From assembly GCA_964624795.1 (NCBI GenBank), contig CAZUZS010000102.1:1-12559 (forward strand): 12,559 bases of DNA, written 5' to 3'. Below are positions 1 to 6,975 of this stretch, piece after piece; position 1 is the first letter of the stretch, and each line of letters opens with the position of its first letter. This DNA comes from CAZUZS01 sp964624795. Lineage in GTDB: Bacteria; Calditrichota; Calditrichia; RBG-13-44-9. The notes below the pieces were generated by a model. It was not told where the DNA came from. It did no database searches and saw nothing but the letters and a program-made list of their open reading frames with translations. Both the position numbers and the translations under genes were made by a program.

Positions 1-58
1 TTCTATTTTCCAGCAAAATTTCTTTTGTCTCTTAACTACCATCAACAAGGAGAATGTA

Positions 59-121
59 ATGAAATATATCCCCTCTTGTGTGCATTCACTTTTTCCTCAA
101 GAATTACATTTGCCGATCTAA
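59..121 (+). CDS. Possible 20-aa small ORF or leader peptide
   Basis: An ATG at 59 follows a good Shine-Dalgarno sequence (AAGGAGA, 47-53) with a 5-nt gap and opens a 20-codon frame (MKYIPSCVHSLFPQELHLPI) ending in TAA at 119-121. Five bases upstream, ATG-TAA (54-59) forms a start-stop pair whose last base overlaps this ATG. The peptide has no recognisable domain, and such short frames arise by chance. The only support is the ribosome binding site. It could be a leader peptide, the start of a decayed gene, or noise. Confidence 0.2.
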   Translation: MKYIPSCVHSLFPQELHLPI

Positions 122-320
122 TTTTCCCATCCCAGCAACATTTGTCATTGTCGGTCGCCACCTGAAATTCATCGCAAACGAAAAAGCGAATTGACCCTCC
201 TGCTATGAACTTCCATCTCGACGCCAGGCAAAAAAACCGCTATTCCTATCTCGCCTTCTTCTAATGTAGGGCATTTACCCCTTCTGTGAAATTCTTTGGA
301 TTTTCATGGTGAGATAGAAA

Positions 321-342
321 GGGTCAGGGAAAGGATTCCCCT
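321..342. repeat. GC-rich hairpin repeat, copy 1
   Basis: This 22-nt stretch contains an inverted repeat (GGGAA, 4-nt spacer, TTCCC) and matches 12536-12558 in the same orientation at 20 of 23 aligned columns, by eye. Both copies lie outside genes at opposite ends of the window, which suggests a dispersed intergenic element. Its true boundaries cannot be set because the second copy is cut by the window edge. Confidence 0.45.
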
Positions 343-366
343 CCCACCACCACTTGGCGGGAGACG

Positions 367-408
367 ATTTCCATCGCCGACCCGGTGTTTTAAAACTTCT
401 ATGGAAAT
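367..408. repeat. Inverted repeat enclosing a 10-bp palindrome
   Basis: ATTTCCAT (367-374) and its exact complement ATGGAAAT (401-408) flank a 26-nt interval that contains the perfect palindrome GTTTTAAAAC (387-396). It could form a hairpin or cruciform, or be a protein-binding site upstream of the GH2-like gene. It lacks the uninterrupted GC stem and U-tract of a standard terminator. Function is unknown. Confidence 0.35.
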
Positions 409-477
409 TTGCGTCATTCCGCGGTAAATGAAAAAAATACCCGTTCCACCGGACCCGCCGGCGAATTTCCAACCCTT

Positions 478-506
478 TTGCATTTCAAACGGTTTTTTCT
501 TAAAAT
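478..506 (+). promoter_or_regulatory. Weak sigma70-type promoter candidate for the GH2-like/smc unit
   Basis: TTGCAT (478-483) and TAAAAT (501-506) are separated by exactly 17 nt. The -10 box matches consensus at 5 of 6 positions, the -35 at only 3. Transcription would begin around 513 and leave a very short leader before the ATG at 529. The housekeeping promoter consensus of this organism is unknown, so this is only a positional candidate. Confidence 0.25.
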
Positions 507-517
507 TGGGCGACCAT

Positions 518-524
518 AAGGAGG
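518..524 (+). promoter_or_regulatory. Ribosome binding site of the GH2-like gene
   Basis: AAGGAGG is a near-perfect Shine-Dalgarno sequence 4 nt upstream of ATG 529. It decides between the adjacent in-frame TTG (526) and ATG (529) in favour of the ATG. Confidence 0.75.
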
Positions 525-528
525 TTTG

Positions 529-3093
529 ATGAACCGTTTTAAAAAGGGATGGCCTCCCTGTTTCCTGCTTACATTCATGCTGTCTTTGATGCCCCTGGTG
601 GCCCAAGGCCAGGTATTATTTTATTCCCAGCAGCCGCAGGTGGCCAGAGAAAACATCCGCTTTTTTGTCCGTCATGCGGACCCCCATCATCGTATTGTTC
701 CGCTGGTCGGCAACTACGATCTACTGGACGGAAACTCCGGCCGCTCGCTGGGGCAGGTGAACGTTCCGACCGTGTTCCATCAGAATCATCCATTTGATTT
801 TCGCCTTAAATTTTCTTTAAAAAAGTCTGAAGCTGCGAACTACCGACTGCATTTCGAGACGCTTACCGGTTTTATCAAGATTGCGGTCAACCGGCGGCAG
901 TTGTACCAGGGAAGCCGGAATTTTCTGCCGCTCGATCTGCCGCTGTCGGCAAACCTCCTGGCGGACAGCCTGAACGAGCTGGAGGTCACCATTCAGCCCT
1001 GGAACGGCCAGACAAACCAGTTACCGTTGTGGATGCCGGTTAACCTGCCGCGAATCGACAACGGCTTGGCCGGGCCGGTGTATATCGAGGTCGCTCCCAC
1101 GACCTATATTGAGAACCTATCATCATCCACAAAGATTGCAGGAGACAGTACTTTCCTGGAAGGCAATTTTGTGATCCGTTCCGGCCGGTCTCTATCCGGC
1201 AACTACACCGCTGAATTGATTGTTCGCGGCGGCCAACAGCGCATCGCAAATCGCGTGTTTGCATTCGAGGAAGATTCCAGCCGCGCGCTGGTTCAGATGC
1301 CGTTCCGGTTTGGGATAAAATCGCCAGAACTGTGGTCGCCCGAAAATCCGCGCCTGTATTCGCTGAAGGTGACACTGAGTCAAAACGGCCGGCAAATCGA
1401 TTCCCGTTTTCGATTCCTTCCCATGCGCAAAATTGGCTGGAGCGAGAATGCATTTCTTCTCAATGATTCGACGGTGAAGATCAACGGCATCAATTATATT
1501 TACCAGGACCGAAAGGGTGTCAGTCTTCTCAACAAAAAGCTGATTCTTGAGGATTTGAATAAGATAAAGGCGCAGGGATTCAATGCGGTGCGGGTAGGAT
1601 TTTACCCGCAATCCGGGCTGTTTTACCACCTGGCGGATTCGCTCGGCCTGCTGTGTTTCCAGGATCTGCCGCTGCCCATGATGATGCACAAACCACTGGA
1701 AGACAGCCTGTGGCGTGAAGAAATGATCGATTATGCCGCCGCTTTTGTCCGTTTTGCCAGTCCCCATCCCTCCCTGGTCGGCATCGGCTTTGGCGCGCCG
1801 ACTGGCCAACTCAGCAGTGCGGGAAAAATTTTTCTCTCCCATCTTCGCTCGATCCTTGAAAGCGACGGGCAATTCACGGTTGTTTCGTGCAGCCCACTCC
1901 CTGATGTGTTACAACAGAGCGATGAAAATCCGATTTGCTTTTCCATCCTGGAACGTAACCAACAGGATACCTTCTTTGCAAAACTTGCTGATGTGGTTCC
2001 TCCACATTCCCCTGTGCTCTTCTCAGCGCTTTCCCGCGCCATTTCATACCGGGTGGATTCAACCGCTTTCACGCACGATCTTTACCAGGTTGGTGGAATA
2101 TATGACCGCCTGAATTCTGAGCAGTGGAAGAAACGGCTGGCCGGACAATTCATTCTTACTTTTTCAGATTATTATTTGAATACGCCATCTTTGCAGGCCG
2201 GCCCTCCCAACCATTTCCGGTTGAATACACTGGGAATTTATGATCTCCAGCGAAACCTTAAACCGGAAGCCGGTGCAATACTCGACAGGGAAAAGGGGAG
2301 GCGGCGGTTTGCATCGCAGCTCGCCTCCGAAAAGAAGAGCCTGGGCACTTTTCTTTTCATTTTTATCGGTTTGATCAATTTCCTGGCATTTCTTGCATTC
2401 TACCGTTCATTGATCGATTTTCGACACAATGTGCACCGTTCCCTCCGTCGCCCGCACGGTTTCTTTACCGATATTCAGGAACGCCGTCTTATTTCTTATG
2501 GAGAAAGCTTTTTCCTGATGATCTTTCTTTCAGTCAACGGTGCGGTGATGATGGGAGGTGTGCTGTATTTCTTCCGCAACAATTTCTATATGGATTACCT
2601 GTTGTCCCTGTTTTTTCCCAATCCGCAACTGAAACTTGCGATAAGTGCAATTATCTGGAAACCATTCCTTCTCATACCGGTTCTGGCCGTGCTCATCGGA
2701 TTGGTCTTCTTGGTGCTTGCAATTCCCATTCGGCTGCACGCGGTATTCCGGGAGCCGCGGATTCATACCCGCCAGGCCATTGCGGTAAGTATCTGGGCCG
2801 GCTCGAATTTCATAATTTTACTGCCGGTTGGAATGTTTTTCTACAACCTGCTTCTGGTCTTGAATTCCTATTGGATTTTATTGGCTATCCTGTTATATTT
2901 TCACGTTTGGTATATATTCCGCTGGATTAATGGTGCCCGCGTGATGACTGAAATACCCTACGCGCGGGTTTTTCTATATTTTTTGATTGTGCTGGTCATC
3001 GGTTGCGGAAGCCTGTATTACTATTTACAAAACCAGGTGGATCTTACGGATCATTTACGGTTCCTGATTCACCTGTATCGCGCGCTCATTTAA
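529..3093 (+). CDS. Secreted GH2-fold pseudoenzyme fused to a six-helix membrane domain
   Basis: The protein is 854 aa. Residues 1-27 look like a Sec signal peptide (basic start, hydrophobic core, cleavage near AQG-Q). Residues about 30-190 fit the sugar-binding jelly roll of GH2, 190-300 the Ig-like domain (note LWSPENPRLY, 269-278), and 305-590 the TIM barrel (INGINY at 318-323, FNAVRVGFYP at 351-360, LADSLGLL at 368-375). Where active GH2 enzymes have the acid/base 'GNE', this protein reads GAP (422-424). Where the nucleophile Glu is expected it reads FSALS, with Ala at 500. Glycosidase activity is therefore unlikely. From about 605 there are roughly six membrane helices (607-625, 660-682, 708-732, 752-777, 781-799, 811-832). 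The RPHGFF start and overall pattern recall Yip1-type domains, but this is a weak resemblance. The topology suggests an extracytoplasmic sugar-binding or scaffolding module anchored in the inner membrane. The stop lies 22 nt before smc, suggesting co-transcription. The fold is fairly sure; the function is unknown. Confidence 0.9.
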   Translation: MNRFKKGWPPCFLLTFMLSLMPLVAQGQVLFYSQQPQVARENIRFFVRHADPHHRIVPLVGNYDLLDGNSGRSLGQVNVPTVFHQNHPFDFRLKFSLKKSEAANYRLHFETLTGFIKIAVNRRQLYQGSRNFLPLDLPLSANLLADSLNELEVTIQPWNGQTNQLPLWMPVNLPRIDNGLAGPVYIEVAPTTYIENLSSSTKIAGDSTFLEGNFVIRSGRSLSGNYTAELIVRGGQQRIANRVFAFEEDSSRALVQMPFRFGIKSPELWSPENPRLYSLKVTLSQNGRQIDSRFRFLPMRKIGWSENAFLLNDSTVKINGINYIYQDRKGVSLLNKKLILEDLNKIKAQGFNAVRVGFYPQSGLFYHLADSLGLLCFQDLPLPMMMHKPLEDSLWREEMIDYAAAFVRFASPHPSLVGIGFGAPTGQLSSAGKIFLSHLRSILESDGQFTVVSCSPLPDVLQQSDENPICFSILERNQQDTFFAKLADVVPPHSPVLFSALSRAISYRVDSTAFTHDLYQVGGIYDRLNSEQWKKRLAGQFILTFSDYYLNTPSLQAGPPNHFRLNTLGIYDLQRNLKPEAGAILDREKGRRRFASQLASEKKSLGTFLFIFIGLINFLAFLAFYRSLIDFRHNVHRSLRRPHGFFTDIQERRLISYGESFFLMIFLSVNGAVMMGGVLYFFRNNFYMDYLLSLFFPNPQLKLAISAIIWKPFLLIPVLAVLIGLVFLVLAIPIRLHAVFREPRIHTRQAIAVSIWAGSNFIILLPVGMFFYNLLLVLNSYWILLAILLYFHVWYIFRWINGARVMTEIPYARVFLYFLIVLVIGCGSLYYYLQNQVDLTDHLRFLIHLYRALI

Positions 3094-3115
3094 AAAAGGA
3101 AGCAAGACTGACCGG

Positions 3116-6100
3116 ATGTATCTCTCCAAGTTAGAAATTTTTGGATTCAAATCTTTTGCGCACAAAGTAAATCTTCAGTTCAATGACGGAATTACTGCCG
3201 TTATCGGCCCCAATGGCTGCGGAAAATCCAATATTGTGGACGCCATTCGCTGGGTGTTGGGGGAGCAGCGTCCTTCGCTGCTGCGCCTGGACCGGATGGA
3301 AAATGTCATTTTTAACGGAACCGCATCCCGCAAGCCGCTCAGCCTGTCGGATGTCTCGCTCTACATCGAAAATACCAAGAATATTCTTCCTTCAATTTAT
3401 ACCGAAGTGAAAATTACCCGCCGGCTTTACCGTTCCGGGGACAGCGAGTACCTGATAAACAATCGGCAGGTGCGGCTGAAAGACATAATCGACCTGTTTA
3501 CCGATACCGGAATGGGTTCCGATGCCTATTCGGTAATCGAATTAAAAATGGTGGAGCAGATCCTCAGTGAGAATGCCGAGGAACGCCGCCGCCTGTTCGA
3601 GGAAGCCGCCGGAATTAAAAAATATAAGTTCCGGCGCAAATCGGCGATGCGAAAGCTGGAAAATACCGACCAGGAACTGGTGCGTCTGAATGACGTGATC
3701 TCGGAAGTGCAGAAGACGGTAAATTCGCTGAGCCGCCAGGTAGGCAAGGCGCGGCGATACCACCAGTTCAAGGACGAGCTCAAACAGAAGGAACTTTTTA
3801 TTTACCAGTTGCGGATCCGGGCTTCTGAGGAAGATCTGGTCCCGCTGCGCCAGGAGTTTGACCAGGTACGCCAGACCCGGGAGCGGCTGGGCAAGGAAGT
3901 AAACCAGAACGAAGCGGAGCTGGAGAAGCTGCAGGCAAAATCGATCGGGCTGGAAAGCAGCTTCCGGGAAGTGGCCGGACGCCTGAACAGCGCCGACGAA
4001 AAGGTGCGCGAAATCCAGGAAAAGGTACGGCTGAACGAGCAGAAGATCGAATCTCTCAACCAGAATATTGAAAAAAACGAGCGGGAGATTGCAGAACAGA
4101 AAAACCGCATCGGAGAGCTGAATCGCCAACTGGAGCAGATTTCCCTGGAGAAAACGGAAAGCAGTACAGCCGCGGACCAGCTTCAGGAGGAATATAAGAA
4201 GCAGGCCAACCTGCAAGTGGAATCGGAAAACCGGCTGGAGTTGATACGGCGCGATTTCCGGAGATTCCGGGAAGAGAACGTCAACACGCTTTCCGAAATC
4301 AGTGAAAAGCGGGAAAAATTCCAGGCAATCTCGCTGCAGAAGAAAAACCTGGCGCAGCAGGCGGAACGGCTGTCCTCCCTGCGTAAGAATCTTGAAACAG
4401 ATCTGAAAAACCGGCAGGACGCATTCTCCGAAGCCGAGCAGGAATTGAAATCGGCGACCGAAGATGCCGCCATGTATGAAAAGGAGCGCGATGCACTGCG
4501 GGCGCAGGTCGCTCAGTTGGAGAAGGAATCCGGAGAACTTGGCAACGAAAAAAACAGCCTGATCGGCGAGATTGAGAAGCTCCGCAATCGCCGCGATTTC
4601 CTGCACAACCTTATTCACAATTACGAAGGCTTTTCGCAGAGCGTGCAGTACGTCATGTCCAAAAAGAAGAGTTATGCCGGACTTATTGACACGTTAGCCA
4701 ATATGGTGGACACTCGTGAGGAATACCGTCCGGCGCTGGAAAGCTACCTGGCCGAAATAGCCAACTACCTGGTGGTGGAAGAAGTAGACACCGCCCGTTC
4801 TATTCTTGATGAAGTCCGGGACCACAAAAAGGGACGGCTCACCCTGGTGCCGCTTTCGCTTCTGGAAACCAACCGATCTGGCCTACCTGAAATCACCGGG
4901 CTGAACGGCGAGACCACACCCCTCAAAAATGTGGTGCAGTACGATGCCAAATTCGAAAAACTGTTCAATTTTCTTTTCGACCGGGTGATCCTGGTAAAAG
5001 ACATGGATGCCGCTCTGCGATTGCGAAAAACGCATCCTACCTGCAATTTCCTTACCCTGAATGGCGAATTCCTGGGCGAGTGGGGACATATTACCGGCGG
5101 GAATTCTAACCAGAATTTGAACCTGACCGGGCGGAAGCAGCAGTTGGAAAGGGCGGAGAAAGAACTTCTGAAACTGGAAGCCCGCCGGCAGGAATTGGAG
5201 GAAAAGCTGGCCGAAAATCAGAAGCAGACCGAATCCAAGAGAGCTAAAATTGTGGAGTTCGAGAAACTGCTCAAAGAGCAGCAGCAAATGGTGAACCGGC
5301 TGGAACAGCAGTTCAACCAGCAGCGCTATGAAATCCAGCGATCGCAGGAGCGGCTGAAAGAAACGGTTGATGAATTAGACAGCATGGCGCGGCAGGTCGA
5401 TGAATTGTCCGTGCAGGAATCCCAAATGCAGCCGGAGGTTGCCAAAGCCGAAGAACGCCAAAGGATTTTCGTAGAAGAGGAAAACCGCCTGAATGCGGAA
5501 GTAGAGAGCGCCGACGAAGATTTGCGCCAAATCTCCCGCCAGGTGCAGCAACTGCAAATTGACTATTTGCAAAAGAAAAATTACCTGAACGAGCTGGATC
5601 AGAAAACCGCGTTTACCGAAACAACATTAGCCGAAACCGGGCAGGGTATTGAACAATCCGTCGCCGAAATCGAAAATTACCGGGAAGATATTAAGACGAT
5701 CGAAGCTGAGAACAATGGTTTTCAGGAAAAACTGGACGGATTTTACCAGGAACGGGATGGCATTGAAAAAGAGAAGCTGGAAGTGGAAAACAGCTACCAG
5801 AATCTCAAATCGGTGATTATGGCGCGGGAAGAGGAGATCAAAAAGCTGCACCGCCGCTGGAACCAGGCGCTGGAACGGCTGCGGGAGCTGGAACTGCGCA
5901 TTCAGGAAATCGAGGTGAAGCGCAAGACGCTCGACGAGCAGATGGAAGAGCGGTTTGGAGAGGAATTTGAGGCGCTTTTAGCTGAACACAAGTTGGATGA
6001 AGAACTCAGCTTACAGCAGGTGCAGGAGGAGATTGCTCAGCTGCGGGAGAAGATCGAGGCGTTGGGCGAAGTGAATCCGCTGGCGATTAAGGAGCACGAA

Positions 6101-6655
6101 AAAGAGAAAGAACGGCTTGATTTTCTGAGAGCGCAGGAGAACGATTTGCTGGCAGCCAAAAAGGAGCTGCTGGAAACCATTTCCAAATTGAACAAGACCG
6201 CCCGGAAACTGTTTTTGGAGACCTTCGAGAAAATAAATGATAATTTCAAAAATGTGTTCGGCAAATTTTTCGAAGGCGGACAGGCCACTTTACGGCTGGT
6301 GGAGAATGGCGATCCGCTGGAGACCAACATTGATATTTCGGTGCACATCAAAGGAAGGCAGCTTTCCACTCTGACGTTGATGTCGGCTGGCGAGAAAACG
6401 CTCACTGCTATTTCGCTGCTGTTTGCCATATACCTGGTAAAGCCCAGCCCGTTTTGCATCCTGGACGAGGTAGATGCCCCGCTGGATGACGTCAACATTT
6501 CCCGCTACACTCACGCGCTGAAGGAATTCTCCCGCAATACCCAGTTCATCCTGGTCACCCACAACAAAATGACCATGCAGTCCGCCCAGGCGATGTACGG
6601 CATTACTATGGAAGAACCGGGTGTAAGCAAAGTGGTGTCGGTGCGGTTTGATTAG
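3116..6655 (+). CDS. smc: Chromosome segregation ATPase SMC
   Basis: At 1179 aa this is a full-length bacterial SMC, the ATPase core of condensin that organises and segregates the chromosome, normally with ScpA and ScpB (not in this window). The N-terminus MYLSKLEIFGFKSFA is the family's typical start. Walker A is GPNGCGKSN (31-39). A Glu/Lys/Gln-rich coiled-coil arm follows (about 165-500), then the hinge (about 505-665, ending near WGHITGG at 656-662), then the return arm (about 668-1030). The C-terminal ATPase half carries the signature LMSAGEK (1088-1094), Walker B CILDEVDAPLDD (1114-1125, catalytic Glu 1118) and an H-loop THNK (His 1149). The signature is slightly off the usual LSGGE. 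The nearest Shine-Dalgarno-like AAGGA (3096-3100) is 15 nt from the ATG, which is long. No in-frame alternative start fits and the N-terminal homology fixes this one. The gene is probably co-transcribed with the GH2-like gene and ends at paired hairpins. Confidence 0.98.
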   Translation: MYLSKLEIFGFKSFAHKVNLQFNDGITAVIGPNGCGKSNIVDAIRWVLGEQRPSLLRLDRMENVIFNGTASRKPLSLSDVSLYIENTKNILPSIYTEVKITRRLYRSGDSEYLINNRQVRLKDIIDLFTDTGMGSDAYSVIELKMVEQILSENAEERRRLFEEAAGIKKYKFRRKSAMRKLENTDQELVRLNDVISEVQKTVNSLSRQVGKARRYHQFKDELKQKELFIYQLRIRASEEDLVPLRQEFDQVRQTRERLGKEVNQNEAELEKLQAKSIGLESSFREVAGRLNSADEKVREIQEKVRLNEQKIESLNQNIEKNEREIAEQKNRIGELNRQLEQISLEKTESSTAADQLQEEYKKQANLQVESENRLELIRRDFRRFREENVNTLSEISEKREKFQAISLQKKNLAQQAERLSSLRKNLETDLKNRQDAFSEAEQELKSATEDAAMYEKERDALRAQVAQLEKESGELGNEKNSLIGEIEKLRNRRDFLHNLIHNYEGFSQSVQYVMSKKKSYAGLIDTLANMVDTREEYRPALESYLAEIANYLVVEEVDTARSILDEVRDHKKGRLTLVPLSLLETNRSGLPEITGLNGETTPLKNVVQYDAKFEKLFNFLFDRVILVKDMDAALRLRKTHPTCNFLTLNGEFLGEWGHITGGNSNQNLNLTGRKQQLERAEKELLKLEARRQELEEKLAENQKQTESKRAKIVEFEKLLKEQQQMVNRLEQQFNQQRYEIQRSQERLKETVDELDSMARQVDELSVQESQMQPEVAKAEERQRIFVEEENRLNAEVESADEDLRQISRQVQQLQIDYLQKKNYLNELDQKTAFTETTLAETGQGIEQSVAEIENYREDIKTIEAENNGFQEKLDGFYQERDGIEKEKLEVENSYQNLKSVIMAREEEIKKLHRRWNQALERLRELELRIQEIEVKRKTLDEQMEERFGEEFEALLAEHKLDEELSLQQVQEEIAQLREKIEALGEVNPLAIKEHEKEKERLDFLRAQENDLLAAKKELLETISKLNKTARKLFLETFEKINDNFKNVFGKFFEGGQATLRLVENGDPLETNIDISVHIKGRQLSTLTLMSAGEKTLTAISLLFAIYLVKPSPFCILDEVDAPLDDVNISRYTHALKEFSRNTQFILVTHNKMTMQSAQAMYGITMEEPGVSKVVSVRFD

Positions 6656-6713
6656 GATGGTGATTCCGCCGATGAATTTTCGACAATCGGAGCCAATTGA
6701 CCTCATCCCCTCT

Positions 6714-6752
6714 ATCCCCTTCTCCAACTTGGAGAAGGGGATTTTGGGTTTT
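6714..6752 (+). terminator. Perfect hairpin downstream of smc, possible terminator
   Basis: ATCCCCTTCTCC (6714-6725) pairs perfectly with GGAGAAGGGGAT (6731-6742) around an AACTT loop. It is followed by a T-rich tail interrupted by GGG (TTTT at 6742-6745 and 6749-6752). The hairpin starts 58 nt after the smc stop. The broken U-tract makes it a weaker terminator than the next hairpin. Its sequence resembles dispersed GC-rich repeats seen between genes in many bacteria. Confidence 0.5.
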
Positions 6753-6830
6753 GCTCATCGATAGTTTTCCCTTAAGGCTGTAAATTCCTGTTTTGTTCGA
6801 CCAGAAGACGGTCCAATCCATTTACCTGTT

Positions 6831-6875
6831 CCCTTCCCCTTCGCCAGAATGGAGAGGGGGAAGGGGGCTTTTTTT
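6831..6875 (+). terminator. Intrinsic terminator downstream of smc
   Basis: Arms 6831-6845 and 6851-6865 form a 15-position stem with one G-U wobble and one mismatch, closed by an AGAAT loop. Three bases later an uninterrupted run of seven T (6869-6875) follows. This is the classic intrinsic terminator layout for the plus strand and should end smc transcripts. There is no T-run on the other side, so it should not terminate the convergent minus-strand gene ending at 6976. Confidence 0.75.
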
Positions 6876-6975
6876 CCGATCGACCTGTCAGAAAATCCGG
6901 GGGATGGAGGTGAGGTTCCAGGATTATCATTCCAAAAGCCACCAATAAATACATTTGAGACGGAAATTTTGTATA

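Larger units (their letters stand above)
1..528. other. 5' intergenic region, largely non-coding
   Basis: No convincing gene of normal length lies here. What is visible is a possible 20-codon ORF near the left edge, a GC-rich hairpin repeat around 321-342, an 8-bp inverted repeat enclosing a 10-bp palindrome at 367-408, and a weak promoter plus a strong ribosome binding site just before the first long gene. Minus-strand open frames in 275-606 translate to low-complexity, repeat-like protein and overlap the start of the GH2-like gene, so they are not called. Confidence 0.6.

Noticed and set aside
304..606. 100-aa minus-strand open frame overlapping the start of the GH2-like gene
   Set aside because: It overlaps a strong ribosome binding site and signal peptide on the plus strand, has a low-complexity repeat-like translation and shows no domain.
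1192..1872. 226-aa minus-strand open frame inside the GH2-like gene
   Set aside because: It lies wholly antisense to a gene with clear domain homology and has no recognisable motif.
529..3093. Naming the first gene a beta-galactosidase or beta-glucuronidase, or a lipoprotein through Cys 11
   Set aside because: Both expected catalytic Glu positions are occupied by other residues. Cys 11 lies within the signal peptide core and is not in a lipobox.
3542..4618. 358-aa minus-strand open frame inside smc
   Set aside because: Its Leu/Phe/Gln-rich translation is the antisense of Glu/Lys/Gln-rich coiled-coil codons, a known artefact of such genes.
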